A DNA stretch of 64,000 nt from Microbulbifer sp. YPW16 (GTDB lineage Bacteria; Pseudomonadota; Gammaproteobacteria; Pseudomonadales; Cellvibrionaceae), in assembly GCF_021290385.1 (NCBI RefSeq), contig NZ_CP089928.1, forward strand, positions 852,501 to 916,500, read 5' to 3'. A program made the position numbers and the translations under genes. Below, in pieces: positions 1-10,663 of the stretch (its first letter is position 1; each line of letters opens with the position of its first letter). Below the pieces are notes generated by a model. The model saw only the letters and a list, made by a program, of their open reading frames with translations. It searched no databases and was not told the DNA's origin.

Positions 1-77
1 CTCAATGGGTCGGACTCTACGCCACATGACGAAATTGCTATGAGAAGTCAGCCGCCCCCTTACAGCTGGTTATAGAC
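1..77. other. Intergenic edge downstream of lysC
   Basis: Short stretch after the lysC stop codon up to the window edge. I see no gene or convincing hairpin. By conserved order csrA would lie to the left, but none of it is visible here. Confidence 0.5.
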
Positions 78-1316
78 TCAGCCTGCCGCACGGGGCTCCG
101 ACAGCTCAAACTCGCTGTGCAGGGCCCGCACCGCAAGCTCCAGGTAGCGCTCGTCAATGATCACGGAAATCTTGATCTCAGACGTGGTAATCATCTGGAT
201 ATTGATATTGTCCTCGCCCAGCGCACTGAACATCCGGCTGGCCACATTGGCATGGGACCGCATGCCCACACCGACAATCGAAACCTTGGCGATTTTGTCG
301 TCTGCAACCACTTCCCTGGCGCCCAGTTCACCAGCCACCCTCTCCAGGACCTCTTTGGCCTTGGCCAGGTCGTTACGGTGCACGGTGAAGGTAAAGTCTG
401 TCGTGCCATCAATGGAGCTGATGTTCTGCACGATAACGTCCACTTCGATGTTCTCCGCGCCCACCGGCGCCAGGATCCGGCAGGCCACACCGGGAGTGTC
501 CGGCACGCCGCGGATCGTCAGTTTTGCCTCGTCGCGGTTGAATGCGATGCCGGAAACGACGGGTTGTTCCATTTCGGTGTCTTCCTCATCCAGACTGATC
601 AGCGTGCCCTCCCCTTCCTCGAAGGTGGATACGACACGCAGGGGTACCTTGTACTTGCCGGCAAACTCGACCGCGCGAATCTGCAGCACCTTGGAGCCCA
701 GGCTGGCCATCTCGAGCATTTCCTCGAAGGTAATGCGATCGAGCCGCCGCGCACTGTCCACTACACGGGGATCGGTGGTATACACCCCATCCACGTCGGT
801 ATAGATCTGGCACTCGGTGGCATTCAGCGCCGCCGCCAGGGCCACACCTGTAGTGTCTGAGCCACCGCGCCCGAGCGTGGTGATATTGCCCTCTTCATCC
901 ACACCCTGGAAACCTGCCACCACCACCACGCGACCGGCATCCAGGTCCCGGCGCATACGCTCCACATCGATCTGCTGGATCCGGGCCTTGGTGTGCGAGT
1001 TGTCAGTAAGAATCTTCACCTGGCCGCCGGTATAGGAGCAGGCGTCATAGCCACGTTTCTTCAGCGCCATACTCAGGAGCGCGATAGTGACCTGCTCCCC
1101 GGTGGACACCAGGACATCGAGCTCCCGCGGATCCGGCTTCTCCTGCACCTGGTAGGCGAGGTCAATCAGGCGATTGGTTTCGCCACTCATGGCCGAGAGC
1201 ACCACCACCATCTCGTGGCCCTGTGCCCGGAATGCGGCGACCTTGTCGGCGACAGCTTCGATGCGCTCGATCGAGCCCACCGAAGTGCCACCGTATTTCT
1301 GCACGAACAAACTCAT
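78..1316 (-). CDS. lysC: Aspartokinase
   Basis: Phosphorylates L-aspartate, the first step towards lysine, threonine, methionine and diaminopimelate. The N-terminus carries the aspartokinase signature KYGGTSV at residues 8-14, and the kinase domain runs to about residue 250. Two ACT regulatory domains follow (about 265-410), which in this family bind lysine and/or threonine for feedback inhibition. At 412 residues it is the usual length of the monofunctional, Pseudomonas-type enzyme. It lies directly downstream of alaS on the same strand, the order conserved in pseudomonads. There csrA comes next, which would fall just outside the left edge of this window. Confidence 0.97.
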   Translation of the reverse strand: MSLFVQKYGGTSVGSIERIEAVADKVAAFRAQGHEMVVVLSAMSGETNRLIDLAYQVQEKPDPRELDVLVSTGEQVTIALLSMALKKRGYDACSYTGGQVKILTDNSHTKARIQQIDVERMRRDLDAGRVVVVAGFQGVDEEGNITTLGRGGSDTTGVALAAALNATECQIYTDVDGVYTTDPRVVDSARRLDRITFEEMLEMASLGSKVLQIRAVEFAGKYKVPLRVVSTFEEGEGTLISLDEEDTEMEQPVVSGIAFNRDEAKLTIRGVPDTPGVACRILAPVGAENIEVDVIVQNISSIDGTTDFTFTVHRNDLAKAKEVLERVAGELGAREVVADDKIAKVSIVGVGMRSHANVASRMFSALGEDNINIQMITTSEIKISVIIDERYLELAVRALHSEFELSEPRAAG

Positions 1317-1465
1317 GGATTTTTGTGTTTCCTTACTGCCAGCGTCACCAGGCCAGGCTTGTTGGCACAGTAACTGCCAGTTTTTGCGAGCCGCGCACTA
1401 AATCACTAATTTTCGGCAAAATCAACCGATTTATTGCGCGGCGCCCGCTCTTGCCCATCGGACTC

Positions 1466-4081
1466 TCAGGAGAGCTGCTCCTCGACCCAGCTGCGCACGT
1501 CGGAAAGCATACCCGGCAGCGCCGCTACATCAGTGCCGCCACCCTGGGCCATATCCGGGCGACCGCCGCCCTTGCCGCCCAGCTTGCCGGCGGCAAAGCG
1601 CATCAGGTCTCCAGCAGCCACCCGGCCGGTCAGGTCTTTCGTCACGGCAGCCACCAGGGCCACCTTCTCTTCACCCGGTGCGGCAAGCAATACGACGCCA
1701 CTACCCAGCTTGTTCTTCATCTGGTCGGCGAGGTCCCGCAGCGATTTGGGATCCGCGCCCTCAATGGAAGCCGCCAGCAGCTTGTGGCCCGCCACTTCCA
1801 CCGCCTCGGCGGACAGGTCTCCACCTGCGCCACTGGCGAGCTTCGTCTTCAGCTGGGACAGCTCCTTTTCCAGCTTGCGGTTGTTGGCCAGCAACTGCTC
1901 GACCTTCTCTGCCAGCATATCCGGGCGCGTCTTCAACAGCGCCGCCGTGTGCTCCAGGCGCTGCTGCGCCTCATCGAACAGGGCCAGGGCGTGTGCGCCT
2001 GTCACCGCCTCGATACGTCGCTGGCCCGAGGCGATGCCGCTCTCCCCGACGATACGCAGGAGCCCGATGTCCCCGGTACGCTGGACATGGGTACCGCCGC
2101 AAAGCTCTACAGAGAAGGCACCGCCACCCTCAATCTCGCCCATGGAGAGCACCCGCACGGTGTCGCCATATTTCTCGCCAAACAGAGCCATGGCGCCCTT
2201 TTCCTTCGCGCTCTCGATATCCGTTTCCTCGGTCAGCACCTCACTATTGGCACGGATCTGGGCATTCACCAGCGACTCAATGGCATGCAGCTGCTTGGCA
2301 GTCACAGCCTCAGGGTGGGAAAAGTCGAAGCGCAGGCGCTCTGAATCCACCAGCGAGCCCTTCTGCGTTACATGTTCACCCAGCACCTTGCGCAATGCAG
2401 CGTGCAACAGGTGGGTCGCGGAGTGATTGAGCGCGGTGGACTGGCGCACATCCGCGGACACCTCGGCCTCCAGCTCGTCGCCTACTGACAGGCTGCCCTG
2501 CAGCAGCTTGCCGGTATGCAGGTGATGGCCACCCTGCTTGCTGCAATCCCGCACCTCGAAGCGGCCACCACTGGCCTGCAGGTAACCACAGTCACCCACC
2601 TGGCCTCCGGACTCGGCATAAAAAGGCGTGCGATCCAGGACCACAGCCCCCTCCTGGCCCTCCACCAGGGTATCAACCTGCTCACCGCCTTCATTGACGA
2701 TGGCCACTACCTTGCCGCGGGCACTGGTGGCATCGTAGCCAAGGAATTCAGTGCTGCCTTCCAGGTCGAGGGTCGCAGTGTAATCATGCTTGAACTTGCC
2801 CGCCGCCCGGGCGCGCTCGCGCTGGGCTTCCATGGATGCCTCATAGCCAGCCATGTCCAGGGTCAGGTCACGCTCCCGGGCAATATCCTGGGTCAGGTCC
2901 ACCGGGAAGCCGTAAGTATCGTAGAGGGTGAATACCAGCTCACCGGGGATTTCAGTCCCCTCCAGGCCGGACAGTGCCTCGTCCAGCACTGACATGCCCT
3001 TATCCAGGGTCTTGGCAAACTGCTCCTCTTCCTTGCGCAGGGTGTCCTCGATCAGCTGCTGCTTGTCACGCAGCTCCGGGTAGGCGTCACCCATCTGTTC
3101 CGCCAGGGCGTTCACCAGCCGGTAGAAGAAAATGTCTTCCTGGCCCAGCTTGTGGCCGTGGCGGACTGCGCGGCGGATGATCCGGCGCAGCACATATCCC
3201 CGCCCCTCATTGGAGGGCAATACCCCGTCGGCGATCAGGAAAGAGCAGGAACGGATATGGTCCGCAATCACCCGCAGGGATTTTTCCTCCAGGTCACTGC
3301 AGCCGACAATCTCCGCGGCGGCTTTCAGCAGCGCCTGGAACAGGTCGATCTCGTAATTGGAATGCACGTCCTGCATCACTGCAGCAATACGCTCGAGGCC
3401 CATGCCGGTATCCACTGAGGGCTTGGGCAGCGGGTGCAGCTCGCCATCGGCAGAGCGTTCGAACTGCATGAACACCAGGTTCCAGATCTCGATGTAGCGA
3501 TCCAGGTCATCGTTGTCCGATCCGGGTGGGCCACCGGGCACATCCGCACCGTGGTCGTAGAATATTTCAGAGCTGGGCCCACAGGGGCCGGTGTCGCCCA
3601 TCTGCCAGAAATTGTCCTCGTCGAGGCGGGAGAAGCGGTCGGGGCTGACCCCCATTTCCTTCAACCAGATATCCGCGGCCTCGTCATCACTGATGTGCAC
3701 GGTGACCCACAGGCGCTCCTCCGGCAAGCCCAGCACCTTGGTCAGGAAGTCCCAGGCGAAGCGGATGGCATCGCGCTTGAAGTAGTCGCCAAAACTGAAG
3801 TTGCCCAGCATCTCAAAGAAGGTATGGTGACGGGCGGTGTAACCGACGTTCTCCAGGTCGTTATGCTTGCCACCGGCGCGTACACAGCGCTGCGAGCTGA
3901 CCGCGCGCTTGTAGGGGCGCGGCTCATGGCCCAGGAAAGTGTCCTTGAACTGCACCATACCGGCATTGGTGAACATCAGGGTCGGGTCGTTGCCCGGCAC
4001 CAGGGAACTGGAGGGCACCACTGTGTGCCCCTGCTCGGCAAAATAATTCAGGAAGGCGTCGCGTATCTGTGCGCTTTTCAT
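1466..4081 (-). CDS. alaS: Alanyl-tRNA synthetase
   Basis: Class II aminoacyl-tRNA synthetase charging tRNA-Ala. The N-terminal catalytic domain begins [14 protein letters not shown], matching the family start. The editing domain has its zinc motifs near residues 555-565 (HSATHLLH) and 660-670 (CGGTHV). The C-terminal DHHA1-type domain has a glycine-rich stretch ([15 protein letters not shown]), also typical. I chose the ATG at 4081, since the five codons upstream (from a GTG at 4096) do not match the family start; this gives 871 residues. It is transcribed towards lysC with a gap of about 150 bases and no clear terminator, so co-transcription is possible. Confidence 0.97.
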   Translation of the reverse strand: MKSAQIRDAFLNYFAEQGHTVVPSSSLVPGNDPTLMFTNAGMVQFKDTFLGHEPRPYKRAVSSQRCVRAGGKHNDLENVGYTARHHTFFEMLGNFSFGDYFKRDAIRFAWDFLTKVLGLPEERLWVTVHISDDEAADIWLKEMGVSPDRFSRLDEDNFWQMGDTGPCGPSSEIFYDHGADVPGGPPGSDNDDLDRYIEIWNLVFMQFERSADGELHPLPKPSVDTGMGLERIAAVMQDVHSNYEIDLFQALLKAAAEIVGCSDLEEKSLRVIADHIRSCSFLIADGVLPSNEGRGYVLRRIIRRAVRHGHKLGQEDIFFYRLVNALAEQMGDAYPELRDKQQLIEDTLRKEEEQFAKTLDKGMSVLDEALSGLEGTEIPGELVFTLYDTYGFPVDLTQDIARERDLTLDMAGYEASMEAQRERARAAGKFKHDYTATLDLEGSTEFLGYDATSARGKVVAIVNEGGEQVDTLVEGQEGAVVLDRTPFYAESGGQVGDCGYLQASGGRFEVRDCSKQGGHHLHTGKLLQGSLSVGDELEAEVSADVRQSTALNHSATHLLHAALRKVLGEHVTQKGSLVDSERLRFDFSHPEAVTAKQLHAIESLVNAQIRANSEVLTEETDIESAKEKGAMALFGEKYGDTVRVLSMGEIEGGGAFSVELCGGTHVQRTGDIGLLRIVGESGIASGQRRIEAVTGAHALALFDEAQQRLEHTAALLKTRPDMLAEKVEQLLANNRKLEKELSQLKTKLASGAGGDLSAEAVEVAGHKLLAASIEGADPKSLRDLADQMKNKLGSGVVLLAAPGEEKVALVAAVTKDLTGRVAAGDLMRFAAGKLGGKGGGRPDMAQGGGTDVAALPGMLSDVRSWVEEQLS

Positions 4082-4140
4082 CCAGCGTAATTCCACTTCG
4101 TTGGTAAAGGTTGATTAAACGGTGAGACCGACGGGGCCAC

Positions 4141-4500
4141 TCAGTTGCCCGGGTCGTCGGCCAGGTCCTGCTCGCGCATTTCCCGGTCGGCGAGCAGGTG
4201 AATATGCAGGTGAAAGACGGTCTGGCCGGCGCTGCGGCCGTTATTGACCACAAGGCGGAATCCATCCAGCTCCAGCTTGCGGCCCAGCTCCCCGGCTACC
4301 CACAGCAGGTGCCCCATCAGGAGGCGATCTTCCTGAGTCGCGTCCGACACATTGACGAGCGGTTTGCGCGGGATGATCAGCAGGTGCGTCGGCGCCTTGG
4401 GCGCACGGTCCCGGATAACGATGCACTGCTCGTCCTCATACACCCTGTCGACCGGAATCTCGCCCGCAAGAATGCGGCTGAAGACGCTGGGCTCACTCAT
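4141..4500 (-). CDS. HIT family protein (HinT-like)
   Basis: Small histidine-triad nucleotide-binding protein of 119 residues. The triad HLHIHLL lies near residue 100 and the N-terminal part (SVFSRILAGEIP) matches HinT-type proteins. Family members hydrolyse nucleoside phosphoramidates such as adenylated amines. The cellular substrate here cannot be told. The gene sits three bases downstream of the Trm112-like gene and 59 bases upstream of alaS on the same strand, so the three may share a transcript. Confidence 0.93.
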   Translation of the reverse strand: MSEPSVFSRILAGEIPVDRVYEDEQCIVIRDRAPKAPTHLLIIPRKPLVNVSDATQEDRLLMGHLLWVAGELGRKLELDGFRLVVNNGRSAGQTVFHLHIHLLADREMREQDLADDPGN

Positions 4501-4503
4501 GGG

Positions 4504-4689
4504 CTACTTTTCCAGTTTTTCCTCGGCGGTCAGCTGGCGCGCCTCGGACTCCAGCATCACCGGGATGCCGTCACGTACCGGGTAGGCCAGGCCACTGGCC
4601 TTGCAGACCAGTTCCTGCCGTTCCTCGTCATACTCGAGTGGCGCCTTGCTTACCGGGCAAACCAGCAGACTCAGTAGTTTCTTATCCAT
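4504..4689 (-). CDS. Trm112/UPF0434 family protein
   Basis: A 61-residue protein of the Trm112/YcaR type. It has the N-terminal [11 protein letters not shown] and a later [20 protein letters not shown], which form the small zinc-ribbon-like fold. Only one Cys is left in each half, so zinc binding may be lost, as in many proteobacterial members. In eukaryotes and archaea Trm112 is an activator of methyltransferases; the bacterial role is unclear. The ATG at 4689 is preferred over an in-frame GTG nine bases upstream because of spacing to a GAGGG ribosome-binding site. Confidence 0.88.
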   Translation of the reverse strand: MDKKLLSLLVCPVSKAPLEYDEERQELVCKASGLAYPVRDGIPVMLESEARQLTAEEKLEK

Positions 4690-4802
4690 GTTCCACACCC
4701 TCAGGGCCCACCCGGGGCCAAAAACGACCGCGTATGGTACAACGGTTAACGGGCATTTTCACGGCCTCCGCGACCGCTCACCGGCCCCGGTTCACCGGCA
4801 GG

Positions 4803-5645
4803 TCAGGCGGAGGCTTCAATGGCACCCACTTCCTGGCCGGCCCGCAGGTGTGCCAGCAGCAATTCCACTGCCCGGGGCCCGTCTTCCGGCTCATTGAAAA
4901 CCTCATGGAAGGCATCGGGGAACAGCTTCACCTGCCGCTCTTCACTCCCGAAGCACTCAAACCAGGCCAGGCTGGTGTCACTGTCCACCATGCGGTCACT
5001 CCGCGGCAGCAGCAACAGGGAGGGAACGGTGATCCTGTCGAGATTGGCATGGAGGAACTCGCGCTCCCGCAGGAAGCTGGCGAACCAACGCATGGAAACC
5101 CGGTCGTGGACCAGGTCGTCGGCCAGGTAATCATCTACCGCGGCCTGGTCGTGGGTCAGGTCCTGTGGATCCAGGCGGTTGGAAAGGGACAACTTTGGCA
5201 CCAGCCCCGACAACAGGCTGATCAGCGGCCGCTCCAGCGCGCCCGGCTCATTACGGCCCCGGAATCCTGGCGCGGAGAGCACCAGGCTGTCGACCCCACC
5301 GAAGCGCACAACGCAACCACAGGCGATGACACCGCCCATGCTATGCCCCAGCAGGTGCAGGGGCCGCCCGGGGTTATCCCGCCGTACAATGCGGATGAAG
5401 TCATGCAGGTGTTCACTGTAGCGGGCAAAATCATCAATGTGGCCGCGCCGCCCGGCCGAGAGGCCGTGACCGTAGTGATCCGGGGCATAGACACTGTAAC
5501 CCGCGCTATTGAGAACGCGCGCCAGGCGCCGATAACGGCCACTGTGCTCACCCAGCCCGTGGGAGATCACCACGACGCCGAGCGCTCCCTCTACCCACCA
5601 GCGCCGGAAATGCAGCTGGTCTCCATGTGACATGAATTGCATCAC
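4803..5645 (-). CDS. Alpha/beta hydrolase, monoacylglycerol-lipase-like
   Basis: A 280-residue serine hydrolase of the lysophospholipase/monoacylglycerol lipase type. The oxyanion-hole motif SHGLGEHSGRY lies near residue 28. The nucleophile elbow GHSMGG is near residue 105. A C-terminal Asp and the DAFHEVFNE region (near residue 245) supply the rest of the triad. It probably hydrolyses mono- or lysoglycerolipid esters. There is no signal peptide, so it is cytoplasmic. The gene stands alone with about 105 bases to the Trm112-like gene. Confidence 0.9.
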   Translation of the reverse strand: MMQFMSHGDQLHFRRWWVEGALGVVVISHGLGEHSGRYRRLARVLNSAGYSVYAPDHYGHGLSAGRRGHIDDFARYSEHLHDFIRIVRRDNPGRPLHLLGHSMGGVIACGCVVRFGGVDSLVLSAPGFRGRNEPGALERPLISLLSGLVPKLSLSNRLDPQDLTHDQAAVDDYLADDLVHDRVSMRWFASFLREREFLHANLDRITVPSLLLLPRSDRMVDSDTSLAWFECFGSEERQVKLFPDAFHEVFNEPEDGPRAVELLLAHLRAGQEVGAIEASA

Positions 5646-5787
5646 TCTCTCCTCGCTACGTTATTTTTATTGTGTCGTACTGTTTTTGTGCTGATTGTGG
5701 TGCGGGCCCGGTGCTGAGCTGCCGGGCCTGGCGACCGTATCCCGCTAAGCCGTAACCCGGATAGCCGCACCCCGGAAAGCCGTATCT
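5646..5787. other. Intergenic region with GC-rich hairpin
   Basis: Holds a GCCCGG/CCGGGC inverted repeat at about 5706-5729, placed after the aldolase gene on the minus strand, but with no clear T-tract. The stretch next to it is rich in short near-repeats around CCG(T/C)A. It may act as a weak terminator. Confidence 0.35.
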
Positions 5788-6816
5788 CTACGATTCCTTT
5801 TCCATCGATTCTTCGTACTCGCCGAGCATGGCCAGGTGATTCAGCCGCGCCCGCTTGTGCAGGGCGGCCCGGGCGCGGCCGGCATTGCCACTCTTACCTT
5901 CCCAGGCCTTGAGTGCCGGTTCCTGCAGGGCGCGCCCGTATGAAAAACTCAACTGCCACGGCGCGTGCCACAGCTGGTTCAGCGCATTCAGGTTCGCCGT
6001 GGCCTCTTCCGGCCCCTGCCCCCCGGACAGGAAATTGATGCTGGGCACCGCCGCAGGCACTCCGCGACGCAGGCTGCGCATGGTGTACTCGGCCACCTGT
6101 TCGGGCGGCGCCTTGGCGCACTCCTTGCCGGGTGTGACCATACTTGGCTTGAGGATCATCAACTCCAGCACCACGCCATGCCGGTGCAGTGCGTGGAATA
6201 CCTCGTGCCATACCACCTCATTGACCTCGGCACTGCGCTCGATACTGTGATCGCCGTCCATCAGCACCTCCGGCTCGACGATGGGTACCATCCCGCAGGA
6301 CTGGCACACGGCGGCATAACGGGCGAGCATCTCGGCATTGGCTGCCAGGCCCAGTTGCGTCGGGTTACAGGGGCTTACCGGGTAGACCTCGCGCCACTTG
6401 GCAAAGCGGGCCCCCTGCTCGCGGTAGCCCTGCAATCGCTCCTCCAGGCCGTCGAGACCGAACGTAATCATGTCACCCGGTGCACCCGGTAGCGGGCCCT
6501 TGCCCTTGTCGACCTTTATGCCGGGCACGATGCCCTGGCCCCAGGCCACCTCTGGCAGGGGCCGGCCCCGGTCATCTTTCTGGCCAAGAGTCTCCTCGAA
6601 CAGGATAACCCCGCTGACATAGTCACCCAGCCCCTCTGTACCCAGCAGCATTGAGCGGTAGAAGCGCCGGTGCTCTTCCGTGGATTCAACCCCCACGGAA
6701 GCGAAGCGCTTGGCGATGGTGCCACTGCTCTCGTCCGCAGCAAGAATGCCGCGGCGGCCGTCCACCATGTCGCCGATCGTGGCCTGCAGTTCATCACTGA
6801 TATTCACGCTGATCAC
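5788..6816 (-). CDS. Class I fructose-bisphosphate aldolase
   Basis: Glycolytic/gluconeogenic Schiff-base aldolase of 342 residues, of the form long known from eukaryotes. The family signature GILAADESSGTIAKRF is near residue 25 and the Schiff-base lysine lies in LELMILKPSMV at about residue 220. No metal-binding histidines of class II enzymes are seen. The likely start is a GTG: either 6816 or 6807, the latter having an AGAGGTGA ribosome-binding site at good distance. It follows glpK on the same strand, which fits a link between glycerol use and triose phosphates. Confidence 0.95.
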   Translation of the reverse strand: MISVNISDELQATIGDMVDGRRGILAADESSGTIAKRFASVGVESTEEHRRFYRSMLLGTEGLGDYVSGVILFEETLGQKDDRGRPLPEVAWGQGIVPGIKVDKGKGPLPGAPGDMITFGLDGLEERLQGYREQGARFAKWREVYPVSPCNPTQLGLAANAEMLARYAAVCQSCGMVPIVEPEVLMDGDHSIERSAEVNEVVWHEVFHALHRHGVVLELMILKPSMVTPGKECAKAPPEQVAEYTMRSLRRGVPAAVPSINFLSGGQGPEEATANLNALNQLWHAPWQLSFSYGRALQEPALKAWEGKSGNAGRARAALHKRARLNHLAMLGEYEESMEKES

Positions 6817-6906
6817 CTCTCATCAACTCCTGACTTGAGGATAGGCACTTTCACACTCATCGCGGCCACTGGCCGCGACTAGCGGTTCTCCTGGCGTAGC
6901 GCCGGC

Positions 6907-8385
6907 TCAGAAAGCACGGCACGCCGTTACTGCCCGGCGCCAGCCCTCCAGGAGCTCCCGCCGCCGCTGTTCCGGCATGCGCGGCACGAAGTCCCGCTCG
7001 ATCTCCAGCAGGCAATCCGGAAGCTGTCCCGCGGGCCATATGCCGGCGCCGATACCCGCCAGTAGTGCCGCACCCACCGCCGTGGACTCGATCTGGCGCG
7101 GGCGCTCCACCCGTGTTGCGGAGATATCCGACTGGAATTGCATCAGGAAGTCATTGGCACTGGCCCCGCCGTCGACACGCAGGTGCGTGGTGTCGACACC
7201 GAGGGACCCGGCCATCAACTGGGCCAGCTCCTCGCTCTGGTAGGCGATGGACTCCAGGGTTGCACGCACCAGTTCTGCCTTGCCGGAGCCCCGGCTCAGG
7301 CCACAGATGGTGCCGCGGGCGCCCGGGTCCCAGTGCGGGGCGCCCAGGCCGCTGAATGCCGGCACCAGGTATACACCCTTGGTATCCGGCACCCCCCTGG
7401 CGATGGTTTCAGTCTCCCCGGCCTGCTGGATCAGGCCCATATCGTCGCGGAGCCATTGCACCGCAGAACCCGCATTGAACACGGCGCCCTCCAGCGCGTA
7501 GGCGGGGGCCCCCGTCGCGTCACAGGCGATGGTGGTGAGCAGTCCGGTCGGCGCCTCGGGGCGTTCGTCACCGGCGTAAGCCAGCATGAAACAGCCCGTG
7601 CCGTAGGTGTTCTTGATGGTGCCGGGGGATGTGCAGCCGTGGCCAAAGAGGGAGGCCTGCTGGTCGCCGGCCACGCCGCAGATGGGCACCTCAGCCCCCA
7701 GGAATGCCCCGGGGTCGGTGGTGGTAAACAGCCCGGCGGAGGGGCGGATATCCGGCAGGATCCCTGCCGGGCAACCAAACAGGTCCATTAGCTCCGGATC
7801 CCAGTCGCGCCGCTCCAGGTTGTAAAGCAGCGTCCGGCTGGCGTTCGTATGGTCGGTCAGGTGGGCTCGGCCGCCACTCATCTTCCAGATCAACCAGCTG
7901 TCGATGGTGCCGAACGCCAGCTCCCCGGCACGCGCGCGCTCCAGCAACTCAGGGCGCTCGCCAAACAGCCACTGTAACTTGCTGGCGGAAAAGTAGGCAT
8001 CCAGTACCAGGCCGGTACGCTCGAGAAGCCACTCGGCTTTCCCGGCACGCTCCAGTTCCCGGCACAGTTCGGCCGACCGCCGGCACTGCCAGACAATCGC
8101 CCGGCAGACCGGCTCGCCGGTCTCGCGGTCCCAGAGCACCGTGGTTTCCCGCTGGTTGGTGATACCGATCGCGGACAACTCGCCCACCTCGATGCCTGCG
8201 CGCTCCACTGCTGCGGCACAGACACGCAGAGTCACCTGCCAGATTTCATTGGCATCATGCTCTACCCAGCCGGGCTTGGGGTAATACTGCGGGAATTCGG
8301 AATAGCTGCGACCCAGGAGGCGGCCGTGGGAATCGAAGACAAAGGCGGTGGTTCCGGTGGTGCCCTGATCAACAGAAAGAATCAT
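6907..8385 (-). CDS. glpK: Glycerol kinase
   Basis: Phosphorylates glycerol to glycerol-3-phosphate. It is 492 residues, the usual FGGY-kinase length. The N-terminal ATP-binding motif VDQGTTGTTAFVFD is present. The substrate-binding region GVAGDQQASLFGHGC is near residue 240 and the C-terminal motif LRVDGGASANDFLMQFQ is near residue 400. A GGAG ribosome-binding site sits six bases from the ATG. No glpF, glpD or glpR is adjacent; the nearest related gene is the class I aldolase downstream. Confidence 0.97.
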   Translation of the reverse strand: MILSVDQGTTGTTAFVFDSHGRLLGRSYSEFPQYYPKPGWVEHDANEIWQVTLRVCAAAVERAGIEVGELSAIGITNQRETTVLWDRETGEPVCRAIVWQCRRSAELCRELERAGKAEWLLERTGLVLDAYFSASKLQWLFGERPELLERARAGELAFGTIDSWLIWKMSGGRAHLTDHTNASRTLLYNLERRDWDPELMDLFGCPAGILPDIRPSAGLFTTTDPGAFLGAEVPICGVAGDQQASLFGHGCTSPGTIKNTYGTGCFMLAYAGDERPEAPTGLLTTIACDATGAPAYALEGAVFNAGSAVQWLRDDMGLIQQAGETETIARGVPDTKGVYLVPAFSGLGAPHWDPGARGTICGLSRGSGKAELVRATLESIAYQSEELAQLMAGSLGVDTTHLRVDGGASANDFLMQFQSDISATRVERPRQIESTAVGAALLAGIGAGIWPAGQLPDCLLEIERDFVPRMPEQRRRELLEGWRRAVTACRAF

Positions 8386-8425
8386 GGGGGCTCCTTGCTC
8401 TTATCTTTTCCCCGAGTATACAGCC

Positions 8426-8905
8426 TCAGGGGAAAAGTTCTGCCTCCAGTGCACACTGGATCGCATCCGCAGGGAAGCCCCGGTAGGCAAGGTAGCGCTG
8501 GCGCCGTGCGCGCTCTTTCAGTTGGTGTTCCCGGGGCTGTGCATCGTCGATGGGCTGGCGGAATTTGCGCTGCAGCGTCTCCTCCGCCAACTGGAACCAA
8601 TCCACCTCGAGCTGCTCAATGGCAGCCTCAATATAAGAGGCGTCCACTCCGCGCTGCTGGAGCTCGCGACGGATCCGCAAGGGCCCCTGGCCGCGCTGCA
8701 CACGCGAACGGGCAAACACTTCGGCGAAGCGCTGGTCGGACTGGTAGTTAAGTTCATGAAGGCGCTGGAACAGCGCGTCGAAATCGGCATCGGGGAAGCG
8801 GGCCGCCAGCTTCTGCCGTAATTCCTGGCAGGAGTGCTCGCGGCGCGACAGCATCTCAAGTGCCGCGCCGAACAGCGCCTGAGCGGGGTCTTGCTGGGAA
8901 AACAC
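8426..8905 (-). CDS. recX: RecA regulatory protein RecX
   Basis: A 159-residue RecX protein, directly downstream of recA as in many proteobacteria. It has the helical-repeat character of the family (SRREHSCQELRQKL, QRGQGPLRIRRELQQRGV). RecX binds RecA filaments and caps their growth. The start is probably a GTG (8905) without a strong ribosome-binding site, in line with low-level expression by read-through from recA, 47 bases upstream. Confidence 0.92.
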   Translation of the reverse strand: MFSQQDPAQALFGAALEMLSRREHSCQELRQKLAARFPDADFDALFQRLHELNYQSDQRFAEVFARSRVQRGQGPLRIRRELQQRGVDASYIEAAIEQLEVDWFQLAEETLQRKFRQPIDDAQPREHQLKERARRQRYLAYRGFPADAIQCALEAELFP

Positions 8906-8952
8906 GGGTAAAGGGGGGGGGCCGTCCTGATTACTCTCCCTGCTCCCCGGAA

Positions 8953-9999
8953 TTACTCTTCCGGGGACTCCACCGCCTCTTCCGGCTGTGCGGGAACCAG
9001 GTCACCCAGCAGCTGGGCGCGCAGCTGGCCCTCGATCTCATCGCGGATACCCTGGTTTTCCTTCAGGAACTTGACCGCGTTGGCCTTGCCCTGGCCGATC
9101 TTGTCACCCTTGTAGCTGTACCAGGCACCGGCCTTGTCCACCAGCCCATGCTTGACGCCGTAGTCGATGATCTCGCCAAGCAGGTTGATACCCTGGCCGT
9201 ACATGATCTGGAACTCGGTCTGCTTGAACGGCGGCGCCACCTTGTTTTTCACCACCTTCACCCGGGTCTCGTTGCCGACCACCTCATCGCCCTCTTTCAC
9301 CGAGCCGATGCGGCGAATATCCAGGCGTACCGAGGAGTAAAACTTGAGCGCGTTACCACCGGTGGTGGTCTCGGGGGAGCCGAACATCACACCGATCTTC
9401 ATGCGGATCTGGTTAATGAACACGCACAGGGTGTTGGTGTTCTTGATGTTACCGGTCAGCTTGCGCAGGGCCTGGGACATCAGGCGTGCCTGCAGGCCCA
9501 CGTGGGAATCGCCCATCTCGCCCTCGATCTCGGCGCGCGGGGTCAGGGCCGCTACCGAGTCGACGATCAGGACATCCACCGCGCCGGAGCGCACCAGCAT
9601 GTCGGCCACTTCCAGGGCCTGTTCGCCGGTATCCGGCTGGGAGACGATCAGCTCGTCGACGTTCACGCCCAGCTTCTCGGCGTAGATGGGGTCCAGCGCG
9701 TGCTCGGCGTCCACGAACGCACAGGTGCCGCCCTTGCGCTGCGCCTCGGCGATGACCTGCAGGGTCAGGGTGGTCTTACCGGAAGACTCCGGGCCGTAGA
9801 TTTCCACGATACGGCCGCGGGGCAGGCCGCCAATGCCGAGGGCCACGTCCAGGCCCAGGGAACCGGTGGAGATCGCGGGAATCTGCACACGCTCCTTGTC
9901 CCCCATACGCATAACGGTACCCTTGCCGAACTGGCGCTCGATCTGAGACAGCGCCGCCTGCAATGCCTTGTCTTTATTGGAATCCATGACCTTTCCCAT
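8953..9999 (-). CDS. recA: Recombinase RecA
   Basis: Central enzyme of homologous recombination and the SOS response. The Walker A motif GPESSGKTT is near residue 70, the Walker B region [10 protein letters not shown] is near residue 143, and the L2 loop region with [24 protein letters not shown] is present. At 348 residues it is the usual length. A LexA-type box lies 45 bases before the start codon. It is followed by recX and preceded by pncC (cinA C-terminal type) on the same strand, the standard gammaproteobacterial order. Confidence 0.99.
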   Translation of the reverse strand: MGKVMDSNKDKALQAALSQIERQFGKGTVMRMGDKERVQIPAISTGSLGLDVALGIGGLPRGRIVEIYGPESSGKTTLTLQVIAEAQRKGGTCAFVDAEHALDPIYAEKLGVNVDELIVSQPDTGEQALEVADMLVRSGAVDVLIVDSVAALTPRAEIEGEMGDSHVGLQARLMSQALRKLTGNIKNTNTLCVFINQIRMKIGVMFGSPETTTGGNALKFYSSVRLDIRRIGSVKEGDEVVGNETRVKVVKNKVAPPFKQTEFQIMYGQGINLLGEIIDYGVKHGLVDKAGAWYSYKGDKIGQGKANAVKFLKENQGIRDEIEGQLRAQLLGDLVPAQPEEAVESPEE

Positions 10000-10043
10000 G
10001 TACTTAAGCGTTGTTGATTGGGGGCAAGCTTAACGAAGGATTA

Positions 10044-10059
10044 CTGTATAAGCAACCAG
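10044..10059 (-). promoter_or_regulatory. LexA (SOS) box upstream of recA
   Basis: The minus strand reads CTGGTTGCTTATACAG, which fits the CTG-N10-CAG LexA consensus with an AT-rich core. It lies between pncC and recA, 45 bases before the recA start, where a LexA operator is expected. Confidence 0.85.
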
Positions 10060-10062
10060 TAA

Positions 10063-10572
10063 TCAATCTTCCGGGTGCTCGCGCACGAGCGCCAGTATTT
10101 CCCGCAGCGCCTCGGCCACGGTCTGCTCCTGCACCGCCGCGCGATCCCCCTCGAAATGGAAGCAGCTGGCATCAATGGTAACCGGCTCCTGCCCCTCGGA
10201 ATGGGCCAGCGCGATCCACACCGTGCCCACTGGCTTTTCCTCAGTGCCACCGTCCGGCCCCGCGATCCCGCTGACCGCAACGGCGACATTGGCATCCATC
10301 AGGCCCAGCACGCCGGAGGCCATCTGCCGGGCCACCTCTTCACTGACCGCGCCCAGCTCCTCCAGGTCATCCCCGGAGACCGCGATCAGCTCGCGCTTGA
10401 CCCAGTTGGCGTAGCTGACCACCGAGCCCTCGAACCAGTCTGAGGCGCCCGGCACCGAGGTGATTGCGGCGGCGATTGCACCACCGGTGCACGACTCTGC
10501 CGCAGTTACCTTCCAGTCCCGCTTGTGCAATTCTTCACCAAGCTCCCGAGCCAGCTCCGAAATATCCGTCAT
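10063..10572 (-). CDS. pncC: Nicotinamide-nucleotide amidohydrolase (CinA C-terminal type)
   Basis: A stand-alone CinA C-terminal domain of 169 residues, which deamidates NMN to nicotinate mononucleotide in the pyridine nucleotide cycle. Family motifs seen are [22 protein letters not shown] (residues 23-44, containing the catalytic Ser), [10 protein letters not shown] and [20 protein letters not shown]. It is the first gene before recA and is divergent from mutS across about 90 bases. Confidence 0.95.
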   Translation of the reverse strand: MTDISELARELGEELHKRDWKVTAAESCTGGAIAAAITSVPGASDWFEGSVVSYANWVKRELIAVSGDDLEELGAVSEEVARQMASGVLGLMDANVAVAVSGIAGPDGGTEEKPVGTVWIALAHSEGQEPVTIDASCFHFEGDRAAVQEQTVAEALREILALVREHPED

Positions 10573-10663
10573 CTGTTTATTCCTTGCTATCCGAATCGGT
10601 AGAATACCGCCTTCCCCCGGACCCCGGCAAAATCCACCTCATAACGGACAAGAAGTACGCCCC

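Noticed and set aside
6861..6877. Palindrome CGCGGCCA/TGGCCGCG between glpK and the aldolase gene
   Set aside because: Could be a hairpin, but no T-tract follows on either strand and the two genes are probably co-transcribed; not strong enough to call a terminator or operator.
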